64,000 nt of DNA from Fictibacillus phosphorivorans (GCF_001629705.1 NZ_CP015378.1:3844001-3908000), one strand, 5' to 3'; numbered from the stretch's first letter, positions 56,801 through 64,000 are shown. A program made the numbers and translations. The notes: generated by a model not told the origin, from the sequence alone.

Positions 56801-58179
56801 GTATTAACGCCAAGTGACTCGATATAGTCTAATTTCTTCTGGATACCAGCAATATCGCCGCCAAAGAAATCGTTCGACCAAATTTCGTCTCCATCATAGC
56901 CTTCTGTTTCTGCTTGACGAGGGTTGTCTGGCAGCTCATTCCAATCTCTGTGCTCGATCGGCTCAGTGCCACGCGCTGTTGTTTTTGCTTTATCGTTCTT
57001 TTTGTTTCCGTTATAAAAACGGTCCGGGAAAATCTGATACACAACCGACTCTTTCATCCAGTCAGGTGTTTTATAAGACGGATCGTACACGGTCATCTGG
57101 AATAGAGCGGCGTTCGTATCGGCTGCTGCTCCTTTTCCACCTTCACCCGTATCTTCTCCATATTCTTTTACCGCATCTGCATCACGCGCGGTGAATTTAT
57201 AGCCGTACACACCTTTTTCTTCAGGTGTAACTGTAGCTTCCCACAGCTCAATGTCTTCGCCGTTCACTGTCGTCCAGCCAGCATTCACCATATCTTTTAC
57301 CGTTGTATTGCCGGAGTTATAGTTACGAAGATATAGCTTTGCGCCAGTCAGATCGCCCTTTTTCGTTTGAAGGCGCAGTGTTACGTCTTGTCCAGCTTTG
57401 ATCGCTCCAAACGGCGCGCGAAACGCTTCGTTCCATGTATCATGGTGAAGCTTGCCTGCGTTCACGCTGCCATCAGGAAGACCCGCGTCATAGTTCGTGT
57501 ACACTTCTTTTGTGTCATGATTGTAGAAAAACGTGATCTCTGAGTCTTTTAGTACGTTCAATTTCAAGTTGTCTGTCGGGTAATTTGGTGCATCCCAATT
57601 GTTGCCGAGCACAATCTTAAATTCGTGCTTTCCTTTTGGCACTTGTGCGGTGTATGTGTAGATGTTGTCACCGTCTTCATCTTGTAAAAGAGCGGTTGAT
57701 TCACCAGGTGTCCACTCGCCACCTGCTCCGATATCCGGCTGGATGTCACCTACGATTCGCGGTGTTTTTTCGGCAGGAAGTGGTTCTGGAATCGTTAATT
57801 TATGAGTCGTATCGTCGTAAACGAATGTCACTTCTTTTTCCGTGTCGATCGTCAGCTTGTAGTTGTCGCCACCTTGTTTTCCGTCCACTCCATAGTTCTC
57901 ATCCCAAGAACCATTGATCGCCACCTTGTATTCATAGGTGCCGGCAGGAAGTTTTCCAGTAAGCTTGTACTTTCCGTTCGGTTGAAGTTCCATTTTTGTA
58001 GCAGTGTCTGCAGGGTTCCAGTCACTTGAACCGCCAAGTTCAGATTGCAGATCTCCAACAAGCGTCACGGTGCGCTCCACAGCTTTTGTTGAAGATGGTT
58101 GTATGAGTAATGCAGATGCAAACGTTTGCAAAATTAGCGTAAAAAGCAGTAACCAAGAAACTCTGTTGCGAGATTTCAT
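53842..58179 (-). CDS. Secreted GH13 amylopullulanase-type enzyme
   Basis: A 1445-residue exported starch enzyme. Signal peptide about 1-33; two X25/SusE-like modules (about 35-235); a CBM34-like domain (about 240-370); a GH13 barrel (about 375-850) with region I DGVFNHVG (Asp510), region II GWRLDVANE (nucleophile Asp649), region III LGEIWD (acid Glu679) and region IV GSHDTPR (743-744). Two or three fibronectin type III modules follow, then another X25-like module and a glucodextranase-like C-terminal domain. It should hydrolyse pullulan or starch outside the cell. ATG 58179 has GAGG; GTG 58188 fits GGGGG equally well. cre-like boxes upstream and in the signal sequence suggest CcpA repression. 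Confidence 0.9.
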   Translation of the reverse strand: MKSRNRVSWLLLFTLILQTFASALLIQPSSTKAVERTVTLVGDLQSELGGSSDWNPADTATKMELQPNGKYKLTGKLPAGTYEYKVAINGSWDENYGVDGKQGGDNYKLTIDTEKEVTFVYDDTTHKLTIPEPLPAEKTPRIVGDIQPDIGAGGEWTPGESTALLQDEDGDNIYTYTAQVPKGKHEFKIVLGNNWDAPNYPTDNLKLNVLKDSEITFFYNHDTKEVYTNYDAGLPDGSVNAGKLHHDTWNEAFRAPFGAIKAGQDVTLRLQTKKGDLTGAKLYLRNYNSGNTTVKDMVNAGWTTVNGEDIELWEATVTPEEKGVYGYKFTARDADAVKEYGEDTGEGGKGAAADTNAALFQMTVYDPSYKTPDWMKESVVYQIFPDRFYNGNKKNDKAKTTARGTEPIEHRDWNELPDNPRQAETEGYDGDEIWSNDFFGGDIAGIQKKLDYIESLGVNTLYLNPVAHAASNHKYDATDYKAMDPMFGSPEEFKAFTKELKKRKMHLILDGVFNHVGDDSIYFDRYGKYKTVGAYEYWASIYDLMSSKGLTETEAKKQTEAKFKKEGQEFSPYGFHNWFNIENEKVNGVYKYQAWWGFDSLPEIKSIPGEAVDYDSELNNKPFADYIMYDKDSAAKSWLDRGASGWRLDVANEVDTEFWREFRKELKEGKKEDPLILGEIWDDASEYFLGDLYDSVMNYRFRGAMIDYLKNGNAEGAENQMNAVFEDYPQEAFYALMNLMGSHDTPRAAFILGNGTDSYERAELDPKYDHELGVKRLKLAAILQMGYAGAPTLYYGDEAGVTGSKDPDDRRTYPWGSEDKDLIKHYQNIGKVRSDYHDLFSYGELHHLYAEKDVLAYARTDKKNAALVITNRGNEDKTVELDVKKLIVNNVKLTDQLNKKYKTAVKDGKLTVTVPAMSGRMLVSDKHQNLKAPKAVKDVKASESSHAVSLFWKGDAKRYAIYQTTISGAFYEKVAETKGNSIKIDNLNNGRKYYFAVVAIDKNNNESLKTESKAAIPHVALKDGNYNISNVTALKNGVIDLSNPQTVSADIKITGETETDLAEGLQSELQVKEPGKTNWTSHKGTYTAQNGEYNTFSADFLPFKEGAYQYRYAFSTDLGRTWVTSETKTVTFTKGDDTTAPATSVTLEEPAQESGQVNLKWSVEGANEPYLFTIVRDGEVIDQVLDTSATTYKDLNVTNGKVYSYEVHIYDKAGNSVKSNAVQVTPDLVMVKVTMKVNAPAYTPQGVDVTMPGSKNGWNTGAWKMTRGGAVTNDYEYTFEAQEGEVITYKYAKNSSWDQEGLADHTPGNPNDDDVSYYGYGATGTDLSFVVTNQGGNAMVVQDKILRWIDMPVVVTSHTDGQTVTSDTITLKGNAIKEGVMTINGQPVTINNDMSFSHTVNLNAGENKLNIHIEPSEENKTTIFKNDGGAIGKNTKDIVMTINKN

Positions 58180-58262
58180 TTTCCTCACTTCATTTCCCCC
58201 TTTTATTGGTGTGCAAATTAGCGAAAGCGTTTGCACAAATGGTTATAAGATAACGCTTTCAT
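58117..58262. promoter_or_regulatory. Three cre-like CcpA boxes of the amylopullulanase gene
   Basis: TGCAAACGTTTGCA at 58117-58130 (perfect palindrome, inside the signal-peptide codons), CGAAAGCGTTTGCA at 58222-58235 and ATGAAAGCGTTATC (minus strand) at 58249-58262. All fit the cre consensus WTGNAANCGNWNNCW with at most one or two mismatches. Glucose repression by CcpA is the natural reading. Confidence 0.8.
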
Positions 58263-58450
58263 TCCTTTTATTATGCCATGTTTTTAAATATTGGAAATGA
58301 GTCCTTCGGCTGATAAAGTCTATCTTAAATGGGTATATTTTCATATTTTTCAGATAATGGGGTATTAGGAGAAGATTGTGCAAGTATGGCCGGGGATAAA
58401 ATTTCTTCCTTACATGATTGATTGCTTTTATTTCCTTATCCCCTTTGACA

Positions 58451-58704
58451 GTTGATTGGAGTGAAAGGTGCGAGACTCCTACGGGACAGGTGGGCAGTTA
58501 GAAAAGTGGAAGTGGCTCGTTCAGCCCCGACAAGCAAAAGTTGAATGGACTAGAAAGGCGCACTTTGCCTTCTTGTCCAGTTAACTATTGACCTCGAGGG
58601 GCTAGCCACTACAACTAGACAGGTGAGACACTTAAACGTGAAACGTTCGAATGTGGCTCACCGCCTGCCCCGTGGAAAGCGAGCAACCTGGAACGGAGAT
58701 CAAC
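58451..58704 (+). repeat. Structured dispersed repeat, copy 2, interrupted
   Basis: Begins GTTGATTGGAG and ends CGGAGATCAAC; inner blocks GACAGGTGAGAC, GGCTCACCGC and GGAAAGCGAGCAACCTG match copy 1 at 37594. It is split by a 125-bp insert (58493-58617) flanked by the 8-bp direct repeat GACAGGTG. Confidence 0.85.
58493..58617 (+). mobile_element. 125-bp MITE-like hairpin element nested in the repeat
   Basis: The segment is flanked by GACAGGTG at 58485-58492 and 58618-58625, a probable 8-bp target-site duplication. Its ends can pair (AGTGGCT...AGCCCC against GGGGCTAGCCACT), and an inner hairpin AAGGC/GCCTT is present. No coding capacity. Its transposase is not in the window. Confidence 0.7.
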
Positions 58705-58730
58705 ATCTCACATAAAGTCCAAAATAAAAA

Positions 58731-58760
58731 CCGGGTACTTTCCAACAGGTAGAGGCCCGG
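58731..58760 (-). terminator. Terminator of the small lipoprotein gene
   Basis: Stem CCGGGT / GCCCGG and a leftward T-run (TTTTTATTTT). Confidence 0.65.
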
Positions 58761-58773
58761 CATTTCTTTTATC

Positions 58774-58950
58774 TTATTCAGCTGACTCTTCCGTTGATTC
58801 CTCATCTGTTGAAGTTTCTTCATCTTGAGTATCAGATTGCTCTGTGCTTGTATCTTCTTCAGTATTCGTGTCTTCCGCGTTGCTACATGCAGTGATCAAA
58901 AATATTGCCAAAAGAGATGCTCCGATTTTAGCCAAAAACGTTTTGCTCAT
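58774..58950 (-). CDS. Small acidic lipoprotein
   Basis: A 58-residue protein from ATG 58950 with GGGAG 9 nt upstream. Lipobox LITAC at 18-22, then a low-complexity tail made almost only of E, D, T and S. It is probably anchored in the membrane and exposed at the surface. Function unknown. Confidence 0.78.
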   Translation of the reverse strand: MSKTFLAKIGASLLAIFLITACSNAEDTNTEEDTSTEQSDTQDEETSTDEESTEESAE

Positions 58951-59114
58951 TGTTTAATTGCTCCCTTCGGATTTTCAATATGATTTTTGCATGAGTATGG
59001 GATTTCTTTGTCCCTGTTCAGAATATATCATGAAAAAAACCCGAAAAGACGCAATTTACCAAGTCATAACCAACACTTTACATTTCTAAAATCAGCTTTA
59101 TATGAGCTTAATAA

Positions 59115-59591
59115 TTAAACATCATAATGCAGCACATATTGCGGCCCGACTGGACCAGGTTTGATCTGACCGCGATCTACAAAACCTACTTTTTCGTAAA
59201 GCTTTTTTGCTAGTTCGTTCTTAAAGTTTACAGCTAGGATGAGTTCGTTTACTTCTGGAAAATGTTTAGAAACAAATAGAGGAAGCTGCAGCATCGCCTC
59301 TTTTGCGAAACCTTTTCCTTGCTCGGGATGATTGATGGATAATGCACGAATCACCATCGCGTTCGGGTTTGCAGTAAAATCTCCAATGTTTTCACCCTTA
59401 TGCAGAACGACAAAACCTACTGTTTTGTCATCAGCTTCAATAACCACAGGATGACGACCCCTATCTTTTTCACACTTTCTTAAGGCATCACTAGGCATAG
59501 CCGTGAATTTTTCTTGCTCCTGAGGTAAATAGAACGCGTTTAACGCATCTCGATGTATCTCGTTAAAGAATGTTAGTCGTGTGTTTGTCAT
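59115..59591 (-). CDS. GNAT-family N-acetyltransferase
   Basis: A 158-residue acetyltransferase with motif A IRALSINHPEQGKGFAKEAM and motif B KKLYEKVGFVDRG. Substrate unknown. It lies 21 nt after the SGNH hydrolase gene and may be co-transcribed. Confidence 0.9.
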   Translation of the reverse strand: MTNTRLTFFNEIHRDALNAFYLPQEQEKFTAMPSDALRKCEKDRGRHPVVIEADDKTVGFVVLHKGENIGDFTANPNAMVIRALSINHPEQGKGFAKEAMLQLPLFVSKHFPEVNELILAVNFKNELAKKLYEKVGFVDRGQIKPGPVGPQYVLHYDV

Positions 59592-59612
59592 CTATGTAAC
59601 TCCTGTTCGGTT

Positions 59613-60209
59613 TTATTGAGTGATGAGTGACTCTGCAGCTTCCAGCCAAGTTTTTGCCATAAGTTCGTTCCCTTTTCGTCTCATATGTACACCGTCTGTT
59701 GTTAAGGACACATCTGGCTTTTTGTTTAGATGATTGATAAAAACTTCATGTGTTGGTACGAGCACGGCATCGAATTCTTTTGCTAAATTCCGAACGGCTT
59801 CCACATACGGAATCAACAGCTGGTTCCCTTGGGATTGTGTGTTTTCTTTTATGATCGTCGGTTCCATTAAAACAAGTTTCGTTTTTGGTGAAAGTTGAGA
59901 TAACAGGCCGCGGTAAACCTCCTCAAATTGAGAAACATCCACCTGCTCCAATTGAGGACTGTCAAGCTGTCTCCACACATCGTTGATTCCGATCGATACG
60001 GATAGCAGATCAGGCTCAAGATCAATTACATCTCGCTGCCACCGAAAAGGGAGGTCTGTTACACGATGTCCGTTCACACCTTTATTGACCACCGTTACTT
60101 CCTTTGACAAGACTTCTTTAATCATGCGAACATACCCGTCACCAAGTCGATCTGGGTCTGTGTTTTTATTTGAAGCTGTAATGCTGTCACCTATAAAAAT
60201 AATCTTCAT
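59613..60209 (-). CDS. SGNH/GDSL-family hydrolase
   Basis: A 198-residue esterase-type hydrolase: block I IFIGDSITA (Ser nucleophile), block III SVSIGINDVWR and block V TTDGVHMRRKG (catalytic Asp/His). No signal peptide, so cytoplasmic. ATG 60209 fits GGAGGG better than the ATG two codons earlier. Confidence 0.92.
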   Translation of the reverse strand: MKIIFIGDSITASNKNTDPDRLGDGYVRMIKEVLSKEVTVVNKGVNGHRVTDLPFRWQRDVIDLEPDLLSVSIGINDVWRQLDSPQLEQVDVSQFEEVYRGLLSQLSPKTKLVLMEPTIIKENTQSQGNQLLIPYVEAVRNLAKEFDAVLVPTHEVFINHLNKKPDVSLTTDGVHMRRKGNELMAKTWLEAAESLITQ

Positions 60210-60334
60210 AGCCATTTCCCTCCCTGTTTTCTTTATTCTATTTTATCATGTTGAAGCGAAAAATTAGGTTTTAGAGGATTTTACATACTTTCTTTGAATA
60301 TGTATAAAAAATCCTTTTTTAAGGAGGGTAAATC

Positions 60335-61369
60335 ATGCTAGAAACAGCGGTTCAGCAACCAAAAACGTTAGGTCAAACGGAAATGAGGCCGTCATACCGA
60401 ATAGATTTGCGCGAGTATCGAGACAGGAAAGAATATGAAAAGTTTGTAAAAGTGAATACGGTGAACGATTGGTCCACTGTGACGTGGAAAGACATTGGCA
60501 AACCGTATGAAGTGACTTCTTTTTCAAAAGAAAAAACAGAGTGGGAACAGACGCATGGTGAGATGCTTCCCGTTCATACGTCTTGGACGATGTTCAACCA
60601 GTCCTTTCACGAATGGTTCTCTAAGGATGTACCCGCTGAGATTGGGGATAAAAAGAGCGCTTTTCTTAAAAGTTTAACAAGCTTTAAGCCTCGTGAAGTA
60701 AAAACGGCACTCGGTGATTACGTGCGGATTCACCTGTGGAATTATGTGCACCGCATTCAGGACGGCATCTGGGACCCGCGTGGAAAACGAGCTTTGTTTG
60801 ATGGACTGGACGTTAAGAAGCCACGCATTCTATTTTTGGGTGCTGCTGAAGGGTATGAAGCGATGCAACTATCTGCGATGTATCCTGACGGTGAAGTGGT
60901 AATGGTCGATTATGACCCGTTCTGCCGGGATACACGGTTTGCAGAGTTTCCTGAATCATATCCATTTTTGGGGAAAAATTCACGAACGGGCGGAGACAAG
61001 GTTTTTTATAAAGACGACTTTAACATCTCATATGTCGTGGATGATATACGCAATCTCCCATATGGCAAAGAGTTCGATATCGTGCTCAGCGTCGGGTTGT
61101 TAGAGCATTTTCCTGACTCTATGAAAGCTGAAGTTGTTGAATGGCATCGAAAATTCTTGAAATCGAGCGGCTATATCGTGATGACGACACCTCGTGCGCA
61201 AATGCGTTCCAAGCTGTATTACGAGATCATGGCGGATGTGATGAACCATACGTACCGCGAGCTAATGACGTTAGAACAGATGGGACTCTATCTGCATGAA
61301 AATGGTCTGGAGATCATGCGCCATGGGTACATCAAGGTGCATAACGGAATCGTGGCGAGGGCGAAATAG
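60335..61369 (+). CDS. Class I SAM-dependent methyltransferase
   Basis: A 344-residue protein. The SAM fold starts near 165 with ILFLGAAEGYEAMQLSAMYP (motif I-like) and VVMVDYDPF; motif IV-like DIVLSVGLLEHFPDS follows. The N-terminal ~150 residues are not recognised. Substrate unknown. SD AAGGAGGG is strong. Confidence 0.85.
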   Translation: MLETAVQQPKTLGQTEMRPSYRIDLREYRDRKEYEKFVKVNTVNDWSTVTWKDIGKPYEVTSFSKEKTEWEQTHGEMLPVHTSWTMFNQSFHEWFSKDVPAEIGDKKSAFLKSLTSFKPREVKTALGDYVRIHLWNYVHRIQDGIWDPRGKRALFDGLDVKKPRILFLGAAEGYEAMQLSAMYPDGEVVMVDYDPFCRDTRFAEFPESYPFLGKNSRTGGDKVFYKDDFNISYVVDDIRNLPYGKEFDIVLSVGLLEHFPDSMKAEVVEWHRKFLKSSGYIVMTTPRAQMRSKLYYEIMADVMNHTYRELMTLEQMGLYLHENGLEIMRHGYIKVHNGIVARAK

Positions 61370-61380
61370 GCGTATAAGTG

Positions 61381-61403
61381 AAACCTGGAGGATGGTCCAG
61401 GTT
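61381..61403 (+). terminator. Terminator of the methyltransferase gene
   Basis: Arms AAACCTGGA / TCCAGGTTT followed by TTTATTTTG. Confidence 0.85.
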
Positions 61404-61405
61404 TT

Positions 61406-61834
61406 TTATTTTGATTGGATTGGAAGATTTCCTGTTAGCAAGTTCTCTAATGTAGTGTGATCAAGCAGATTGGCAACAACATCTCGAACGAGGCGCCATA
61501 AAGGCTGCAGCAGACAGGCTTGTTCCTCGAGTGGACAATGCTCGTATGACGTAACGCTCACACAGCTCATCGGGGCGAGCGGTCCTTCTATATCACGAAC
61601 AACTTCACCAATACAGATTTTTGAAGGTCCTCTTTTAAGCGTATAACCCCCACTTGCCCCTCTCTTGCTTTTCACATAGCCTAAGTTTTTTAAAAGTAAC
61701 AGAATCTGTTCCAAGTAATTCGAAGGAACAAGGGTCTCTCTTGCAATTTCCTTTGTTTGAACCAGTTGTGGATATTGTGCACCTAACACGATCAACGCTC
61801 GAAGCGCATATTCTCCTTTGCTCGAGATCTTCAT
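61406..61834 (-). CDS. Rrf2-family transcriptional regulator
   Basis: A 142-residue Rrf2 regulator. The wHTH starts MKISSKGEYALRALIVLG, with VPSNYLEQILLLLKNLGYVKSKRG as recognition region. Three Cys residues follow as C-x8-C-x6-C (SCVSVTSYEHCPLEEQACLL), a pattern that can bind an Fe-S cluster. ATG 61834 has AGGAGGAGG. It is divergent from the cysteine-dioxygenase-like gene. Rrf2 members often sense Fe-S, NO or cysteine status; which one here is unknown. Confidence 0.92.
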   Translation of the reverse strand: MKISSKGEYALRALIVLGAQYPQLVQTKEIARETLVPSNYLEQILLLLKNLGYVKSKRGASGGYTLKRGPSKICIGEVVRDIEGPLAPMSCVSVTSYEHCPLEEQACLLQPLWRLVRDVVANLLDHTTLENLLTGNLPIQSK

Positions 61835-62006
61835 AACCCTCCTCCTTCCCATCTCTATCACTCTATGGTTAACCGTTCAATTTATTCCAAGGTGCGTCCA
61901 TTTATTATGCGTTGCCGTTACGCTTGTCCCTTAAGCCTCATACCATATATAAAGGCGACTTCGTTTATCAACAATGTCGTCAAAGGTAGCAAAGGGGAAA
62001 TGGAAG

Positions 62007-62474
62007 TTGGATTTTACACAAAAAATTGAGCGTGTATTTCGCACGGTTTCGAATATTCATGTAGCAAATGTAGAAGATATCATGCTACAGCTCTCTCCTA
62101 CTTTTCAGGATGTAGAAAAATATTTAGTAAAGCCACAAGATTTGGAATACGGAAGGAATGTACTTTTTAAGAATGAAGGTATTGAAATACTATTAATCTT
62201 CTTACCTCACTTTTCAAAAACACTCGTTCATGATCACGGCTTTTCTTCTGGTTGGATTTATGTGGTGGAAGGTTCTGTGTTGAATCTTCTGTATGCGAAG
62301 GGAAAAGATGATGTGAAGTATGAGAGAAATGAATATTACCAAAAAGGTGAACTTTTTTCTGTGAAGGGTGATACGACGCACGCCATGTACAACCCTTCGC
62401 TCTCCGCCACAGTGACGCTTCACATCTATTCTCCTCCACTTGGGACGGGGCAGGTGTATAAGCCTCATGAATAA
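62007..62474 (+). CDS. Cysteine dioxygenase-like cupin
   Basis: A 155-residue cupin. It keeps the cysteine dioxygenase landmarks in order: YGRN (substrate-binding Arg50), HDHG (iron His75 and His77), HAMYNPS (third iron His125) and LHIYSPPL (Tyr141). The position that is Cys93 in mammalian CDO is Gly, as in many bacterial enzymes. CDO oxidises cysteine to cysteine sulfinate. TTG 62007 is preferred (AAGGGG 9 nt upstream); an ATG at 61974 has no SD. The divergent Rrf2 regulator and the overlapping HpaB-type gene suggest one unit. Confidence 0.82.
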   Translation: MDFTQKIERVFRTVSNIHVANVEDIMLQLSPTFQDVEKYLVKPQDLEYGRNVLFKNEGIEILLIFLPHFSKTLVHDHGFSSGWIYVVEGSVLNLLYAKGKDDVKYERNEYYQKGELFSVKGDTTHAMYNPSLSATVTLHIYSPPLGTGQVYKPHE

Positions 62475-63903
62475 TTACGGTGATCACTATATTAATAGCT
62501 TAAAAGACGAGCGTTCTGTATGGCTGAACGGCAAGGTGACAGATGTTACGACAGATCCTCATTTTACTGGGACATTATCTACGATCAGTTCTTTATTCAA
62601 TATGATGGATAGCGCTGAGCATCAGGATAAGATTAGCGTAGTGCAGCATGTTAGAAATCAACAGCAACGCGTACACACGTCTTTTTTAGTTCCTCATTCA
62701 CAGGATGATCTTCTAAAACGAAGGATCGCTTTTGAAGCTTGGAGCAGAGCGACTTCAGGCGTAATGAGCCGTTTGTCCGATTATGCCCGATCTCGTTTAA
62801 CAGGTTGGTACGGAAACCGATTGACATATGACACTTTCGATAAGCATTTTGCTGAAAAAATAAAAACGTATTACGAAAAAGCACGAGATGAAAACCGTTT
62901 TCTAACGGTTGTTCAGCGAGATCCGCAGATTAACCGGGGTGTGAGTGGCGAGGTTCTTGCCGAAGATCTTGGCCTTCTTCGTATCACAAGAAAAACCAGC
63001 GAAGGGGTGTATGTGAGTGGAGGCAAGATGATTGCTACAGCCGCTCCGTATTCCAACGATCTTATCGTGTTTCCTGTTGCAAAGTGGGGTGAAAACGAGA
63101 AGGCATTAGCTAGTGCGCTGATTGTTCCGGCGAACAGCAAGGGCTTGCATATGATTTGCAGAGCAGGGTTTAATTCTGAGAATGTGGCGCGTGCTGATTA
63201 TCCGCTTAGTTCTGCTTTTGATGAGATGGACGCGGTTTTGATTTTTGACGATGTTCTAATTCCATGGGAAAGAGTATTATTATATGAAAATCCTAATGCG
63301 GTTTGGCAGTTTAAAAATGATCCTGTCGCAAACGCTCTTGCCTATCATCAAGCGATCGTTCGCCTTCAAGTAAAACTGGAGTTCACAGCCGCGATTGGAT
63401 ACGCTATTGCAGAAAGCATCGGCGCCAATCAGTATTTACACGTACAAGAAAAATTAGGTGAACTCCTTATGCAGAGTGAAACGATAAAAGGGCTTGTCAT
63501 TGCGAGTGAATCGGCGGGGAAGTTTAATGATCAAGGCATTTTTCTGCCTCACTTTTCGTTTATTGAAACAGCAAGAAATCTCGGAACCTCGTATTATCCG
63601 CGCGCGATTGAATTGTTGCAGCTGATCGGAGCAGGAGGATTCATTCAAACGCCATCTGTTATCGCTGATTTCGACGGTCCGATCGGCCATCTGTTGGAAA
63701 AGTACTATAGAGGTAAAAACATTGATGCTGTTGAAAAGACAAAATTGTTTAAATTAGCGTGGGATTTGATAGGCAGTTCGTTGGGCTCGAGACACGAATT
63801 GTACGAGCGCTTCTATGCCGGCGATCCTATCCGAAATAAAGCTGCTCAGTATGCAGGGTATGATAAAGCGGACCTTAGGAAGATACTTAATTTGTATTTG
63901 TGA
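62467..63903 (+). CDS. 4-Hydroxyphenylacetate 3-hydroxylase-family flavoenzyme (HpaB-like)
   Basis: A 478-residue member of the HpaB/acyl-CoA dehydrogenase-type flavin hydroxylase family, beginning MNNYGDHYINSL. Blocks TAAPYSNDLIVFP, PLSSAFDEMDAVLIFDDVLIPWERV and the C-terminal helical domain (GGFIQTPSVIADFDGPIG) are typical. HpaB enzymes use FADH2 from a separate reductase; no HpaC-type gene is visible. The ATG overlaps the cupin stop, so the two are translationally coupled. The substrate is uncertain. Confidence 0.85.
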   Translation: MNNYGDHYINSLKDERSVWLNGKVTDVTTDPHFTGTLSTISSLFNMMDSAEHQDKISVVQHVRNQQQRVHTSFLVPHSQDDLLKRRIAFEAWSRATSGVMSRLSDYARSRLTGWYGNRLTYDTFDKHFAEKIKTYYEKARDENRFLTVVQRDPQINRGVSGEVLAEDLGLLRITRKTSEGVYVSGGKMIATAAPYSNDLIVFPVAKWGENEKALASALIVPANSKGLHMICRAGFNSENVARADYPLSSAFDEMDAVLIFDDVLIPWERVLLYENPNAVWQFKNDPVANALAYHQAIVRLQVKLEFTAAIGYAIAESIGANQYLHVQEKLGELLMQSETIKGLVIASESAGKFNDQGIFLPHFSFIETARNLGTSYYPRAIELLQLIGAGGFIQTPSVIADFDGPIGHLLEKYYRGKNIDAVEKTKLFKLAWDLIGSSLGSRHELYERFYAGDPIRNKAAQYAGYDKADLRKILNLYL

Positions 63904-64000
63904 TAGTCTAAACAGCTAACAGAAGTCGTAATATGTCGAAAATCGGATAAATAAATTTATACACGGAATTATTGGGCTTATACCCGGAATTAATGTGCTT
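63904..64000 (+). repeat. 21-nt periodic array, locus C, reaching the window edge
   Basis: After GTCGAAAATCGGATAAAT (63935-63952) the sequence continues as TTATACACGGAATTATTGGGC and TTATACCCGGAATTAATGTGC-like 21-nt units and is cut by the window end. The 18-mer is identical to the reverse complement of 26414-26431. Confidence 0.7.

Larger units (their letters stand above)
58237..58773. other. Long intergenic region with cre box and dispersed repeats
   Basis: About 540 bp between two leftward genes. It holds a cre box (58249-58262), the interrupted repeat (58451-58704) and a terminator (58731-58760) for the small lipoprotein gene. No further coding sequence is supported. Confidence 0.7.

Noticed and set aside
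54154..57917. Several long rightward frames opposite the amylopullulanase
   Set aside because: They are antisense to a well-conserved GH13 gene, lack SDs and have compositions typical of shadow frames.
26351..64000. CRISPR array
   Set aside because: The 21-nt periodic arrays have no identical repeats separated by unique spacers of about 30 nt, and no cas genes are present.
1..64000. tRNA, rRNA, prophage or integrative element boundaries
   Set aside because: No tRNA cloverleaf, rRNA, integrase, terminase or att-like direct repeats around gene blocks were recognised by eye.

Overview
The window is chromosomal DNA from a spore-forming member of the Bacillaceae. The supporting markers are a CotF-type spore coat protein, a Spo0E-like phosphatase, a TPP-riboswitch thi operon, a MifM-YidC2 pair, CcpA-type cre boxes and homologues of B. 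subtilis yojNO, ywrABCD and yhfH. It looks Fictibacillus-like, but the sequence alone cannot fix the genus. Most of it is ordinary chromosomal gene content. No tRNA, rRNA, CRISPR array, prophage or full-length insertion sequence was seen.

Region 1-16.5 kb: a cut-off vWA protein and its MoxR ATPase; a PadR regulator with a HAAS-domain membrane partner behind three dyad operators; a YdcF protein with a tiny Cys-rich protein; PanF/YhdT; a coat protein; a chemoreceptor; a Spo0E-like protein; a nucleoside hydrolase; a DCC protein; and a surface/spore-type cluster (beta-helix protein and two DUF4183 proteins). A REP-associated tyrosine transposase (RAYT) lies at 8.6 kb. Six copies of a 13-bp palindrome (GGGGTCWGACCCC type) are scattered through these 16 kb and none was seen in the other 47 kb.

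Region 16.4-26 kb: a MotA/ExbB-like channel with a long tail plus an OmpA/MotB-like partner (ZorAB-like, but without ZorC/D or other effectors), an ECF sigma factor-ABC transporter operon, an AraC/GyrI regulator and an EmrE-family exporter.

Region 26-35.5 kb: one long leftward transcription unit for a dipeptide/glutathione-type ABC importer, a gamma-glutamyltransferase and two half-size chromate (CHR) transporters, preceded by an Lrp/AsnC regulator. It expands the ywrABCD neighbourhood of B. subtilis and suggests uptake and cleavage of gamma-glutamyl peptides.

Region 35.7-49.4 kb: a YhfH-like zinc-ribbon protein, the glyoxylate shunt (aceB, aceA), transporters, yidC2 under a MifM-like arrest peptide with a 12-bp hairpin over its ribosome binding site, and tenI-thiO-thiS-thiG-thiF under a TPP riboswitch.

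Region 49.4-64 kb: a secreted Ig-repeat protein, a YjiH membrane protein, a large secreted GH13 amylopullulanase with three cre-like boxes, a small lipoprotein, a GNAT and an SGNH protein, a methyltransferase, and an Rrf2 regulator divergent from a cysteine-dioxygenase-like/HpaB-like gene pair.

The most interesting non-coding content is: the RAYT-associated palindromes, often joined to a 16-17 bp perfect hairpin; a ~120-130 bp structured repeat in two copies, one interrupted by a 125-bp hairpin element flanked by 8-bp direct repeats; and three intergenic arrays with a strict 21-nt period.
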